64,000 nt of DNA from Serinibacter salmoneus (GTDB taxonomy: Bacteria > Actinomycetota > Actinomycetes > Actinomycetales > Beutenbergiaceae), in contig NZ_PDJD01000001.1 in the NCBI RefSeq assembly GCF_002563925.1, forward strand, positions 2,424,973 to 2,488,972. The letters are read 5' to 3'. The position numbers and the translations under genes were made by a program. A model generated the notes under the pieces. The model was not told where the DNA came from and did not search any database. It worked only from the letters and a program-made list of their open reading frames with translations. Every line of letters begins with the position of its first letter. Position 1 is the stretch's first letter. Of the stretch, positions 43,537 through 52,525 are shown piece after piece.

Positions 43537-44202
43537 TCAGGCTCCGGCGGCCTGCGCCACGGCGCGCGCCACCGGCACGTCCCCGCCCACGAGGGTCCAC
43601 TGCTTGCCGATCGACCCGCGCGAGGCGAGCACCTCGGCGATGACGGCGGCGACGTCGGCCCGCGGCACCTGCCCGCGGGGCAGTTCGGGCGCGAGCGCCA
43701 CCCGCCCCGTGCCCGGCTCGTCGGTCAGCCCACCGGGCCGGATGATGGTCCAGTCCAGGTCGCTGGCGCGCACGGCGGCGTCGGAGTCGCGCTTGGCGGC
43801 CACGTAGGCCGCCCACACCTCCCCCACGTCAGGCGGCAGCGGGTCGTCCACGCCGATCGCGGAGACCTGCACGTACCGGCGCACCCCGGCGGCGCGGCTC
43901 CCGGCCACCGACTTCAGCGCACCCTGCAGGTCCACCGTGCGCTTGCGCTCGATGTTCCCGTCCGGCCCGCCGCCGGCCGCGAACACGACCGCGTCCACGC
44001 CGTCGAACGCCGCGGCGAAGGCCTCCTCGCCGGAGGTCTCGATGTCCAGCATCCGGGGCTCCACTCCGGGGCCGCGCAACTCGGCGGCCTGCGCCTCGCG
44101 GCGGACCAGCGGGACCACGGTGTGGCCCTCGCGGGTCAGGATCGGGGTGAGGAGGCGGGCGATCTGGCCCGCCCCGCCGACAATGGCGATCGTCGAAGTC
44201 AT
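43537..44202 (-). CDS. NAD(P)H-binding atypical SDR (NmrA/YwnB-like)
   Basis: This 221-aa protein has an N-terminal Rossmann motif IVGGAGQIARLLTPIL, then VVFAAGGGPDG, VRRYVQVSAIGVDD and DLDWTIIRPGGLTDEPG, the order of atypical short-chain dehydrogenases. The Tyr-x-x-x-Lys pair appears as AYVAAKRDSD. Such proteins act as NAD(P)H sensors or reductases; no substrate can be named. It lies between the tRNA and the kdgK terminator. Confidence 0.85.
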   Translation of the reverse strand: MTSTIAIVGGAGQIARLLTPILTREGHTVVPLVRREAQAAELRGPGVEPRMLDIETSGEEAFAAAFDGVDAVVFAAGGGPDGNIERKRTVDLQGALKSVAGSRAAGVRRYVQVSAIGVDDPLPPDVGEVWAAYVAAKRDSDAAVRASDLDWTIIRPGGLTDEPGTGRVALAPELPRGQVPRADVAAVIAEVLASRGSIGKQWTLVGGDVPVARAVAQAAGA

Positions 44203-44298
44203 CCTTCATTGTGTGCACGACGGCGGCGCGCACCCAAGGGGTCTGGCTCAGCCGGCGGGGCACTCACCTCCCGCCGACTGCCCCCGCCTCGTCTGCCC

Positions 44299-44378
44299 CG
44301 CACGACACAGGGCCCGCACGACACAGGGCCCGCACGACACAGGGCCCGCACCACCGGACGAGGGGTGCGGGCCCTGTG
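44299..44378 (-). terminator. kdgK terminator with three tandem copies of its stem arm
   Basis: CACAGGGCCCGCACC (44338-44352) pairs perfectly with 44364-44378 around an 11-nt loop, 31 bases after the kdgK stop. Directly beside it CGCACGACACAGGGCC is repeated three times in tandem (44299-44314, 44315-44330, 44331-44346), so each copy could pair with part of the same right arm. Confidence 0.8.
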
Positions 44379-44408
44379 AGTCGTGAGGACTCGGCGGCTG
44401 GTCGGGAC

Positions 44409-45533
44409 TCAGCGGTCCACGCGCGCCGATCCGCCGCCGGCGAGCTTGAGCACCTCGGCCTTGGTGACCATGGTGGTGTCACCGGGGGTGGTCATCGCCA
44501 GCGCGCCGTGCGCGGCGCCGTAGTCCACCGCGGTCTGCAGGCTCTGGCCGTCCAGCAGCCCGAAGATGAGACCGGAGGCGAAGGAGTCGCCGCCGCCCAC
44601 GCGGTCCATGATCTCCAGCCCGGGGCGGTGCACGGACTCCACCACGCCGGTGGCCGGGGACCACGCGAGCGCGCCCCAGTCGTTGACCGTGGCGGTCTTC
44701 ACGCCGCGCATCGTGGTGCCGATCGCCTTGAAGTTCGGGAACGCGGCGGCGGCCGTCTCGATCATCTTCTTGAAGGAGTCCGTCTCGAGCTCGGCGAGGT
44801 TCTCGTCCACGCCCTCCACCTCGAACCCGAGGGAGGCGGTGAAGTCCTCCTCGTTGCCGATCATCACGTCGATGTAGGGCGCGATGGCGCGGTTGACCTC
44901 CTGGGCCTTGGCCTGGCCGCCGATGGACTTCCACAGCGACGGGCGGTAGTTGAGGTCGTAGGAGATCACGGTGCCGTGCTTCTTGGCGGCCTTGACGGCG
45001 GCGATCACCGTGTCCGCCGAGACCTCCGAGAGCGCCGCGAAGATGCCCCCGGTGTGCAGCCAGCGGGCGCCGTACTCCCCGAACAGCCGGTCCCAGTCCA
45101 CGTCCTCGGCGCGCAGCTGCGAGGCGGCGGTGATGCCGCGGTCGGAGACGCCCACGGCGCCACGGACCCCGAAGCCGCGCTCGGTGAAGTTCAGGCCGTT
45201 GCGCACGGTGCGGCCGATGCCGTCGTAGGGCATCCAGTGGATGAACTCGGTGTCCAGCCCACCCTGGAAGATGAAGTCCTCCACGAGGTGACCGATCTCG
45301 TTGTCGGCCAGGGCGGTCACGATGGCGCCCCGCAGGCCGAAGGCGCGGCGCAGGCCACGGGCCACGTTGTACTCGCCGCCGCCCTCCCAGGCGCGGAAGC
45401 TGCGGGCGGTGCGGATGCGGCCCTCGCCCGGGTCCAGGCGCAGCATCACCTCACCGAGCGAGACGACGTCGTAGCGGCACTCGGAGGCGGGGCGCAGGTT
45501 CAGCGCGGCGACCTCGGCGGGAAGGGTGGTCAT
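44409..45533 (-). CDS. kdgK: 2-keto-3-deoxygluconate kinase (PfkB family)
   Basis: This 374-aa ribokinase-fold enzyme phosphorylates KDG to KDPG. YDVVSLGEVMLRLDPGEG starts the fold and FRAWEGGGEYNVARGLRR is the substrate-binding glycine motif. ISYDLNYRPSLWKS and MIGNEEDF follow, with the catalytic base in IMDRVGGGDSFASGLIFG. It is about 40 residues longer than Escherichia coli KdgK. It lies 100 bp after eda on the same strand, which fits the pathway. ATG 45533 gives the family start; upstream frame is noise. Confidence 0.9.
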   Translation of the reverse strand: MTTLPAEVAALNLRPASECRYDVVSLGEVMLRLDPGEGRIRTARSFRAWEGGGEYNVARGLRRAFGLRGAIVTALADNEIGHLVEDFIFQGGLDTEFIHWMPYDGIGRTVRNGLNFTERGFGVRGAVGVSDRGITAASQLRAEDVDWDRLFGEYGARWLHTGGIFAALSEVSADTVIAAVKAAKKHGTVISYDLNYRPSLWKSIGGQAKAQEVNRAIAPYIDVMIGNEEDFTASLGFEVEGVDENLAELETDSFKKMIETAAAAFPNFKAIGTTMRGVKTATVNDWGALAWSPATGVVESVHRPGLEIMDRVGGGDSFASGLIFGLLDGQSLQTAVDYGAAHGALAMTTPGDTTMVTKAEVLKLAGGGSARVDR

Positions 45534-45633
45534 GGGGTCTCCATTCGGGTGGGACGGCGGTGTCGGATGCGGTGCGGGGCGCGCGACGGCGCCCGGTGGG
45601 CCGGGCGCATCGGCGCGCCCGACCGGGACGTGC

Positions 45634-46275
45634 TCAGACGCTCGGGCGCAGCTTCTCCGCGAGGGCGACGGCCTCGCTAACCAGGTCCGTGACGGCCTGG
45701 AACTCGTGCGCGGCGACGAGCTTCTGCGGCACCATCCAGGACCCGCCGACCGCCTTGACGGCGGGGATGTCGAGGTAGTCCTGCAGGTTCGCCGGGCTAA
45801 CGCCACCGGTGGGCACGAAGGAGAGTCCGCCGAAGACCGCGGCGAAGCCCTTGATGGCCGGGGCGCCACCGGAGGTCCCGGCGGGGAAGAACTTCACGGT
45901 GGACAGGCCGAGCTCGAGGGCCGCCTGGATCTCGGTGGCGGTCACGGTGCCGGGCAGGGCGAGCACGCCGCGCTCGTGGCAGCGCTCGACGACCGCGCGG
46001 GACAGGCCCGGCGAGACCACGTAGCGGGCCCCGGCGTCCACCGCCTTGTCGACCTGCGCGGGGGTGAGCACGGTGCCGGCACCGATGAGGATGTCGCCGC
46101 GGTCGGCCATGCGGCGGATCGCCTCGGGGGCGGCTGCGGTGCGGAAGGTGACCTCGGCGACCGGAAGGCCGCCGTCGACAAGGGCGCCGGCCAGACCGTC
46201 GGCGTCGGCCGCGTCGTCGAGCACCACCACGGGGACCAGTCGCGCCTGTGCGAGCTGGGTGAGGACGTCGGACAT
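45634..46275 (-). CDS. eda: KDPG (2-keto-3-deoxy-6-phosphogluconate) aldolase
   Basis: This 213-aa class I aldolase splits KDPG into pyruvate and glyceraldehyde-3-phosphate. RLVPVVVLDD and GGLPVAEVTFRTAAAPEA carry the proton-shuttle glutamate in EVTFRT. ILIGAGTVLTP follows, the Schiff-base lysine is in LSTVKFFPAGTSGG, and FVPTGGVSPANLQDYL holds the phosphate. It feeds from kdgK. ATG 46275 has AAGGAGA upstream. Confidence 0.94.
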   Translation of the reverse strand: MSDVLTQLAQARLVPVVVLDDAADADGLAGALVDGGLPVAEVTFRTAAAPEAIRRMADRGDILIGAGTVLTPAQVDKAVDAGARYVVSPGLSRAVVERCHERGVLALPGTVTATEIQAALELGLSTVKFFPAGTSGGAPAIKGFAAVFGGLSFVPTGGVSPANLQDYLDIPAVKAVGGSWMVPQKLVAAHEFQAVTDLVSEAVALAEKLRPSV

Positions 46276-46290
46276 CGTTCTCCTTCGTTG

Positions 46291-46309
46291 CGTTTCGCTG
46301 CGCGGAACG
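46291..46309 (-). promoter_or_regulatory. Imperfect inverted repeat before eda, possible IclR operator
   Basis: CGTTTCGC (46291-46298) and GCGGAACG (46302-46309) match as an inverted repeat at 7 of 8 positions with a 3-bp centre, 16 bases before the eda ATG. The gene next upstream encodes an IclR regulator. Confidence 0.4.
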
Positions 46310-46365
46310 CTCGTTTCGTTGTGTGAATATTCTGCCACATCGGGCGGCAGAACGGAAGACCCGGC

Positions 46366-47115
46366 TCAGTCCCCCGCGATACTCAAGCCGGGCGGCAGCA
46401 GCCCCGGCAGGATCCGCCGCATGGCGGCGACGACGCGGGGCGCCCCCTCGCCCTCCAGCCGATCCCGTGGGGCGGTGACGCTGACCGCGGCGATCGGGCT
46501 TCCGGCGCGCTCCAGAGCCATCGCGACGCACGCGATGCCTGGCTCGTTCTCCTCCCATTCCCCGGCCCATCCGCGCTCACGCGCGGCGGCGAGCGCCGCC
46601 GTGACCGCGTCGGCGCGCTCGGGCATGCCCGCCACGTACGGGGCGAGGGCGGAGTCCTCGTGCACCCGCCGAGCCAGCAGCGCCCGACCCAGCGCCGTGG
46701 TCGCGGCCGGCATCCGGCGCCCCACCGCGGAGAAGACGCGCACGGGGCGCTCCGGCTCCACCTTGTCGAGGTAGACGATCTGCCCCCCGGCGAGCACTCC
46801 GAGGTGCACGAGTTCGTCCACCTCGCCGGACAGCGCCACCAACGCCGGGTGCACGGCGGCCGCGAGATGCTCCTCGGCGTAGTAGCCGTCCCCGAGGGTC
46901 ACGGCCGCCGCACCGAGGAGGTAGTGGCCCCCGCTGTCCTGGGAGGCGAAGTCCCGCAAGCGCAGGGCGGCCAGCGCGCGGTGCGCCGTGGACTTGTTCA
47001 CCCCGAGGCGTTCCGCGATCTGCGCCAGGGTGAGGCCGGACGGGCCCGCGGCGGCGAGCTCGGTCAGCACCAGCAGGGCACGGTCGATGGCCTCGACGGG
47101 CGGCTTCTCAGTCAC
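46366..47115 (-). CDS. IclR family transcriptional regulator, copy 1
   Basis: This 249-aa regulator has an N-terminal winged helix (LTLAQIAERLGVNKSTAHRAL) and a C-terminal GAF-like effector domain (ELVHLGVLAGGQIVYLDKVE, VGRRMPAATTALGRALLA, GIACVAMAL). Such proteins usually bind a small acid derived from the regulated pathway. Its position between the GarR-like gene and eda-kdgK suggests control of one or both. Confidence 0.9.
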   Translation of the reverse strand: MTEKPPVEAIDRALLVLTELAAAGPSGLTLAQIAERLGVNKSTAHRALAALRLRDFASQDSGGHYLLGAAAVTLGDGYYAEEHLAAAVHPALVALSGEVDELVHLGVLAGGQIVYLDKVEPERPVRVFSAVGRRMPAATTALGRALLARRVHEDSALAPYVAGMPERADAVTAALAAARERGWAGEWEENEPGIACVAMALERAGSPIAAVSVTAPRDRLEGEGAPRVVAAMRRILPGLLPPGLSIAGD

Positions 47116-47151
47116 GACACCACACTGCCAGGCCCTCGGGCGCCACGGCCA

Positions 47152-48084
47152 TCACGGGGTGGGTCCACCGGCGAGGTACTCCTGGACCACGGTCGTGTCC
47201 AGGTCGCCCAGACCGGCCTCGGTCAGGCCGGCGAAGAGTTCCAGCAGGACCGCGGCCAGCGGGGTCGAGGTGTGGGTGCTCTCGGCCTCCTCCTGCGCGG
47301 CGGTGAGGTCCTTGACCATGTAGCGCGCCGCCCCCGCCACGGTGTGGTCATGATCGACGAACTTCTGCTTCTTCACCTCCAGGATGCGACTGGCCGCGTA
47401 GCCGCCCCCGAGGAGGTCGAACATGGCGGCCACGTCCAGGCCCGCCCGCTCGGCCAGCAACGACGCCTCCGCCAATGCCACCACCTCCGCGGCCACGATC
47501 ACCTGGTTGGCGGCCTTGGCCACCTGACCCGCGCCCAGCGGCCCCAGGTGCACCGGCCGGCCCATCGTCGCCAGCACCGGGAGGACGGGGTCCACGTCCT
47601 GCGCGGCGCCGCCCACCATGATGGCCAGGCTCCCCTCGCGGGCGCCCTCCACGCCACCGCTCACGGGGGCGTCCACCACCCGCAACGAGCCACCGGTGCG
47701 CTGCGTCAGCTCCGCGGCCAGATCCCGAAGACCGGTGGGTGAGGTGGTCGAGGAGACCACCAGCGTCAGCCCGCCCTCGGCCGACCCCTCGCCGGTCACC
47801 CCGGCGAGCAGGCCGTCCGGCCCCTCCAGCACCTCCCGCAGCTGCGGCAGGTCCGGGAGCATCACGATGACCACCCCGACGCGCTGGGCCAGCGCACGGG
47901 GGGAGTCCACCCAGGTCACGCCGTCCTGCTCGGACTCCACGCCACGGTGCCGCCGGGAGGTGAGCACCACCTCGCGCGAGGCGGGCAGCCCGGCGCGCAG
48001 GTTGCGCGCCATCGGTTCGCCCATGGCGCCCAGGCCGATGACCCCGACCGCCTCGCTCGGGTGATGCTCGCCGGCTGCCGCCAT
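47152..48084 (-). CDS. Beta-hydroxyacid dehydrogenase (GarR/tartronate-semialdehyde reductase-like)
   Basis: This 310-aa NAD(P)-dependent enzyme has the N-terminal dinucleotide motif VGVIGLGAMGEPMARNL. The substrate loop is VVDAPVSGGVEGAREGSLA, the catalytic lysine is in GAGQVAKAANQVIVAAEVV, and KDLTAAQEEAEST forms part of the C-terminal active site. Members reduce tartronate semialdehyde or related 3-hydroxyacids. Its ATG overlaps the kduD-like stop by one base (TGATG), so it is translated with that enzyme. Exact substrate unknown. Confidence 0.85.
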   Translation of the reverse strand: MAAAGEHHPSEAVGVIGLGAMGEPMARNLRAGLPASREVVLTSRRHRGVESEQDGVTWVDSPRALAQRVGVVIVMLPDLPQLREVLEGPDGLLAGVTGEGSAEGGLTLVVSSTTSPTGLRDLAAELTQRTGGSLRVVDAPVSGGVEGAREGSLAIMVGGAAQDVDPVLPVLATMGRPVHLGPLGAGQVAKAANQVIVAAEVVALAEASLLAERAGLDVAAMFDLLGGGYAASRILEVKKQKFVDHDHTVAGAARYMVKDLTAAQEEAESTHTSTPLAAVLLELFAGLTEAGLGDLDTTVVQEYLAGGPTP

Positions 48085-48836
48085 CAGCGACCCAGCCATC
48101 CGCCGTCGACCGCCAGCACCTGGCCGTGCACGTAGTCCGCGGCCGAGGAGGCAAGGAACACCACGCTGCCGCCCATGTCCTGCGGGGAACCCCACCGACC
48201 GGCCGGGATGCGCACGAGGATCTGCTCGCTGCGCACCGGATCGGCGAGCAGAGCAGTGTTCATGTCCGTCGCCATGTAGCCGGGCGCCACCGCGTTGACG
48301 TTCACGCCCCGGGCAGCCCACTCGTTCGCCAGCGCCTTCGTCAGCTGCGCCACCGCACCCTTGCTCGCCGCGTAGGCGGGCACGGTGATCCCGCCCTGGA
48401 AGCTCAGCAGCGAGGCCAGGTTCACGATCTTGCCCTCGCCGCGGTCGAGCATCGGGGCACCGAACGCCTGGCAGAGCTGCATCACGGCGTGCAGGTTCAC
48501 CTGCAGCACCTGGTCCCAGGCGTCCAGTGGGAACTCCACGGCGGGGTGACGGTCCTGGGTGCCGGCGTTGTTGACGAGGATGTCCACCCGGTGCCGGGCG
48601 AGCACCGCCTCGCTCGCGGCCGCGATCGAGTCGCGGTCGCTGAGGTCGACGCTCTCGGCGTCCACCGTGCGGCCGAGGGCGGCGGCCTCCTCCCGCAGTT
48701 CGTCGCTGATCGGGCTGCGCGCCAGGACCACCACGTCCGCACCGGCGTTCAGCAGGTAGCGGGTGATGCCCAGGCCCAGGCCGCGGCCACCGCCGGTGAC
48801 CACGGCGGTGCGCCCGGTGAGGTCGAAGGGGTTCAC
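48084..48836 (-). CDS. KduD-like short-chain dehydrogenase, copy 1
   Basis: This 250-aa SDR begins VNPFDLTGRTAVVTGGGRGLG (cofactor motif TGxxxGxG). NNAGTQDRHPAVEF and the catalytic Ser/Tyr/Lys in SLLSFQGGITVPAYAASKGA follow, and it ends RIPAGRW...VDGGWLGR, an ending shared with KduD. Compared with copy 2 it departs more from Escherichia coli KduD (TDMNTALLADPVRSE rather than TxNTQxLRxDExRS), so it may reduce a related keto-acid. GTG 48836 overlaps the alcohol dehydrogenase stop. Confidence 0.8.
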   Translation of the reverse strand: MNPFDLTGRTAVVTGGGRGLGLGITRYLLNAGADVVVLARSPISDELREEAAALGRTVDAESVDLSDRDSIAAASEAVLARHRVDILVNNAGTQDRHPAVEFPLDAWDQVLQVNLHAVMQLCQAFGAPMLDRGEGKIVNLASLLSFQGGITVPAYAASKGAVAQLTKALANEWAARGVNVNAVAPGYMATDMNTALLADPVRSEQILVRIPAGRWGSPQDMGGSVVFLASSAADYVHGQVLAVDGGWLGR

Positions 48837-49882
48837 TGGGCCACCCCCGGGGTCACGAGCACCTTGAGACTGTCGGCGCCGGAGGCGGCCGCCTCGAAGG
48901 CCTGGGCGGCCTGCTCCAGGGGGAAGACGGTCACGGGGAGGCGGGAGAGTTCCAGGGCGTCGGAGGCGACGAGTTCGACGGCGCGGGCCACATCCTGCGT
49001 GGTGTACACCCGAACCCCGTGCATCGTGAGCTCCTTGAAGCACACGTCGCGCAGGTCGATCGGCGCGGGCGCCTTGTGCACCCCGACGATGACGATCGTG
49101 CCGAGCACCCGTACCGCGGTGGTGAGTTCGGGGGCCACGGCGGGGTGACCGGCGGAGTCGAAGACGATGTCCGCACCCTCCCCGTCGGTGGCCGCGAGCG
49201 CCGCCTCGGTCAGGGTGGAGCCCTCGGGCACCACGTCGAACCCGTACCCGGCGGCCACCTCGCGCCGCCAGGCGCTCGGTTCGCTGATGATCACCCGGGA
49301 GGCCCCGGCGTGCCGCGCCACCAGCGCCGTCAGCATCCCGATCGGCCCGGCGCCCGCGACGGCGACCGTGTCACCCTCCTGCAGGCCGGACTGCTCCACC
49401 GCGTGCACGGCCACGGCCAGCGGCTCCACCAGGGCGGCGAGCTTGGGGTCGACGTCGCCGGGCACCTCGTGCAGCACCTGCGGGGGCAGGGCGACGTAGC
49501 GTGCGAGGGCGCCGGGGGTGTCGATGCCGTACAACCCGAGGTTGCGGCACACGTGGCTGGATCCGGTGCGGCACGCCCGACACTTCCCGCACGTGATGAG
49601 CGGTTCGGCGGCGACCAGGGCGCCCACCCCGGGTCCGCCGTCGCCCGCCACGACCACGCGGCCGGAGAGCTCGTGCCCGGGGATGAGGCCGTGCTGGGCC
49701 CGCGGGTGCTTGCCGTGCAGGATCGCGAGGTCGGTCCCGCAGATGCCGTTGTAGGCGACCTCGACGAGCGCCCAGCCGTCGGGGATCTGCGGGGTGGGCA
49801 CCTCGGCCACCGTGATCGTGTCGGTGTCCACCCACTGGGCGGCGGGCATCGCCGCCTGCGGGGTGGTGGTCTGCGTGGTCAC
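48833..49882 (-). CDS. Zinc-dependent medium-chain alcohol dehydrogenase
   Basis: This 349-aa MDR enzyme has the catalytic zinc ligands in YNGICGTDLAILHG (Cys) and LIPGHELSGRV (His, Glu), the structural zinc site CGKCRACRTGSSHVC (four Cys) and the cofactor motif VAGAGPIGMLTALVARHAGA. It resembles sorbitol/L-threonine/L-idonate dehydrogenases, which oxidise a secondary alcohol of a sugar acid or polyol. Both neighbours overlap it by 4 bp, so it acts within the four-enzyme branch. GTG 49882 is the start. Confidence 0.88.
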   Translation of the reverse strand: MTTQTTTPQAAMPAAQWVDTDTITVAEVPTPQIPDGWALVEVAYNGICGTDLAILHGKHPRAQHGLIPGHELSGRVVVAGDGGPGVGALVAAEPLITCGKCRACRTGSSHVCRNLGLYGIDTPGALARYVALPPQVLHEVPGDVDPKLAALVEPLAVAVHAVEQSGLQEGDTVAVAGAGPIGMLTALVARHAGASRVIISEPSAWRREVAAGYGFDVVPEGSTLTEAALAATDGEGADIVFDSAGHPAVAPELTTAVRVLGTIVIVGVHKAPAPIDLRDVCFKELTMHGVRVYTTQDVARAVELVASDALELSRLPVTVFPLEQAAQAFEAAASGADSLKVLVTPGVAQ

Positions 49883-50907
49883 GAGTTGACCTCCTCGGTC
49901 ACGACCCGGCGCGGGGATGCGAGGGCCTCGGGGTTGACGGGGTTGCGGGGTTCGACACCGGTCAGGACGTCCACCACGCCCTGCATGGTGCGGCGCTTGA
50001 GCTCGCCGTAGGACTCCTCGGAGTACCAGGCCAGGTGCGGGGTGAGGACCACGTTGTCGAACGTGGTCAGCGGGTGGTCCGCCGGAAGGGGCTCGATCTC
50101 GTGGCAGTCGATGCCGGCACCGCCGAGCCGCCCGGCCTCCAGCGCGGCCACCAGCGCGGCGGTGTCGATCACGCCGCCGCGTGCGGTGTTGACCAGGATC
50201 GCATCGGGGCGCATCAGGGCGAGTTCGCTGCTGCCGATCATGGCGCGGGTGTCCTGGGTGAGGGGGACGTGCAGCGAGATCACCTGGGAGCGCATGAGGA
50301 CCTCCTCCAGCGAGACGGCCCGCACGCCGTGGTGGACGGATCCGATCTCGGCGAGGGTGTCGTAGCCGATGACCTCGTAGCCCAGTCCCGCGGCCTTGCG
50401 TGCCGTGGCGGCTCCTATCCGGCCCAGGCCGATCACCCCGAACACGCGGCCGCGGGTCTGGTGCAGCGGGCGAACGGCCGGGAGGTCCACGCGCCCGGCC
50501 CGCAGCCCGCGGTCCATCCGGGGGATGCCGCGGGCGACCGCGAGGGCGAGACCGATGGCGTGGTCGGAGACCGCCTCGGTGCCGTAGTCGGGCACGTTGC
50601 ACACCACGATGCCGCGCTCGGTGGCCGCGGGCACGTCCACCGAGTCCACCCCGACGCCGTAGCGCCCGATGGCCCGTAGCCGGGGCATCGCGTCCATGAC
50701 CGCAGCGTCGATCCGGGCGTACTGGACCACGATGCCGTCCGCGTCAGCGCAGCGCTCCACGAGGGTCTGCGGGGTGGACTGCTCCACCCGGAAGGAGATG
50801 CCCGCCTTTGCGGCGACCTCGGCCTCCTCGAGGAAGGCGTCGTGGTCGCACTCGGTGACCACCACGTTCAGCCCGGCGCCGGGAGCCCGGTTCGTCGCGG
50901 CGCTCAT
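49879..50907 (-). CDS. D-2-hydroxyacid dehydrogenase (CtBP-like)
   Basis: This 342-aa NAD-dependent dehydrogenase has YGVGVDSVDVPAATERGI and NVPDYGTEAVSDHAIGLAL in the substrate domain, the dinucleotide motif FGVIGLGRIGAATARKA and catalytic residues in ILVNTARGGVID (Arg), HEIEPLP (Glu) and LTPHLAWYSEES (His). NVPDYGxEAVxxHA is typical of the C-terminal-binding-protein group of bacterial sugar-catabolism loci. ATG 50907 overlaps the kduD copy 2 stop. Confidence 0.88.
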   Translation of the reverse strand: MSAATNRAPGAGLNVVVTECDHDAFLEEAEVAAKAGISFRVEQSTPQTLVERCADADGIVVQYARIDAAVMDAMPRLRAIGRYGVGVDSVDVPAATERGIVVCNVPDYGTEAVSDHAIGLALAVARGIPRMDRGLRAGRVDLPAVRPLHQTRGRVFGVIGLGRIGAATARKAAGLGYEVIGYDTLAEIGSVHHGVRAVSLEEVLMRSQVISLHVPLTQDTRAMIGSSELALMRPDAILVNTARGGVIDTAALVAALEAGRLGGAGIDCHEIEPLPADHPLTTFDNVVLTPHLAWYSEESYGELKRRTMQGVVDVLTGVEPRNPVNPEALASPRRVVTEEVNS

Positions 50908-51692
50908 CGGGCGAGCCATCCGCCGTCGACCGGCAGGACCGTGCCGTGTACGTAGTCCGAGGCAGGACCCGCCAGGAAGAGCACCGCGCCCGCGATGTCC
51001 TGGGCGCCGGCCCAACGACCGGCGGGAATGCGCTCGAGGATGGCCGCGGAGCGGTCCTCGTCCTCCCGCAGCGCCTGGGTGTTGTCGGTCTCGACGTACC
51101 CGGGGGCGACGGCGTTGACGTTCACGCCGCGCGGCGCCCACTCGTTCGCCAGCGCCTTGGTCAGGCCCGCGATGGCGTGCTTGGAGGAGGTGTACCCGGG
51201 CACGGTGATGCCACCCTGGAAGCTCAGCAGGGAGGCGGTGTTGATGATCTTCCCGCGCCCGCGCTGGAGCATGCTGCGACCCACCTCACGGGAGAGCACC
51301 CAGGCGGATCGCAGGTTGACCTCCATCACGTGGTCGAAGTCGGCGTCCGGATGGTCGGCCGCCGGCGCGCGCCGGATCGTGCCCCCGTTGTTGACGAGGA
51401 TGTCCACCTCCTCCTCGGCCAGGCGGGAGGCGAGGTCGGCCACGGCGCCGCGGTCGGCGAGGTCGGCGCGGATCGGGGTGAAGGAGCGTCCCGCGGCCTC
51501 CACGGCGGTGCGCGCCTCGCTCTCCCCATCGGGAATGGAGTGACTCACGGCGATGATGTCGGCTCCGGCGTTCGCGAGGGTCGTCGCGATCGCCAGGCCG
51601 ATGCCGCGATTGGCACCGGTGACCACCGCTCGCTGGCCGGTGACGGCGAACATCCCGCCGGTAAACCGGTTCACTTCTGGATCGGTATACAT
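50904..51692 (-). CDS. kduD: 2-dehydro-3-deoxy-D-gluconate 5-dehydrogenase (KduD), copy 2
   Basis: This 262-aa SDR is close to Escherichia coli KduD, which reduces 2,5-diketo-3-deoxygluconate to KDG. Matches include VVTGANRGIGLAIATTLA, SLLSFQGGITVPGYTSSK (Ser/Tyr/Lys), TDNTQALREDEDRSAAILERI and VDGGWLAR. NNGG replaces the common NNAG. The ATG at 51692 has GGAAGGG six bases upstream; GTG 51674 and ATG 51653 are alternatives. It is the first gene of the four-enzyme coupled set, with iclR copy 2 directly upstream. Confidence 0.86.
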   Translation of the reverse strand: MYTDPEVNRFTGGMFAVTGQRAVVTGANRGIGLAIATTLANAGADIIAVSHSIPDGESEARTAVEAAGRSFTPIRADLADRGAVADLASRLAEEEVDILVNNGGTIRRAPAADHPDADFDHVMEVNLRSAWVLSREVGRSMLQRGRGKIINTASLLSFQGGITVPGYTSSKHAIAGLTKALANEWAPRGVNVNAVAPGYVETDNTQALREDEDRSAAILERIPAGRWAGAQDIAGAVLFLAGPASDYVHGTVLPVDGGWLAR

Positions 51693-51739
51693 TCTTGCCC
51701 TTCCGTGACTCATCGTGGGTGGACCGCGCGATTAGGCGG

Positions 51740-52513
51740 TCAGGGGTGGGACGGCGCGGCGCCCCCGAGGACGGCCGACATCGCGGCCGCCGTCGTCAGC
51801 AGTTCTGGCGCCATCGCGCGCAACTGGTCCTCGTCGTGTTCCAGGGCGAGAGTGGAGATGGACAGCCCGTACATGCATCGCCCCGTGTGGTCCCAGATCG
51901 GCGCGGCGATGCACACCACCCCGGGAACGTTCTCCTCGCGGTCGAAGGAGAAGCCCTCCCGGCGCACGTCGTGCAACTCGGCCAGGAGGTCCTCCACCGT
52001 GCTCAGGGTGCGCGCCGTGCGGCGCACGAGACCGGCCCGCGAGGCGTAGAGCATCACCTCGCTGTCCTCGACCTGGGCGAGGATCGACTTGCCGATACCC
52101 GAGGTGTTCATCGGGATCGTCGCCCCGACCCGGGACGGCATCCGGTACGGCTTGTCGGAGTCGGCGCGAACGAGGTAGACGACCTCGTCCCCGACCCTCG
52201 CCCCGACGTGCACCGTGCAGTGCACCTGGGACGCCAGGTCGGCCGCGAGCGGTTCCACCAGGCGGGCGATGTCGATCTCCTCGAACGCCCGCCCGGTGAG
52301 GGACAGGAATCGCGGACCGGGGAGGTAGTCGCCCTCGGGTGTCGGCGCGAGGAAACCCCGCTCGACCAGCGTGCCGAGAATGCGATGCACCGTGGCCTTG
52401 GCCAGGCCCGTCGCGGCGACGATATCGGTGAAGCGTCGATGCTCGATCGCCTTCTCGAGCACGACGAGCGTCTTCTCGCCCGCCGTGAGCTGCACGCCGT
52501 CCATCACGGTCAC
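51740..52513 (-). CDS. IclR family transcriptional regulator, copy 2
   Basis: This 257-aa regulator has the winged helix FTDIVAATGLAKATVHRIL and an effector domain with CTVHVGARVGDEVVYLVRAD, MNTSGIGKSILAQV and VPGVVCIAAPIWDHTGRCM. It is encoded 12 bp after kduI, so it is likely co-transcribed with the kduI-containing operon it may control. The paired palindromes before dctP are its best candidate operators. GTG 52513 has GGAG nine bases upstream. Confidence 0.9.
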   Translation of the reverse strand: MTVMDGVQLTAGEKTLVVLEKAIEHRRFTDIVAATGLAKATVHRILGTLVERGFLAPTPEGDYLPGPRFLSLTGRAFEEIDIARLVEPLAADLASQVHCTVHVGARVGDEVVYLVRADSDKPYRMPSRVGATIPMNTSGIGKSILAQVEDSEVMLYASRAGLVRRTARTLSTVEDLLAELHDVRREGFSFDREENVPGVVCIAAPIWDHTGRCMYGLSISTLALEHDEDQLRAMAPELLTTAAAMSAVLGGAAPSHP

Positions 52514-52525
52514 CGCCTTGCTCCG

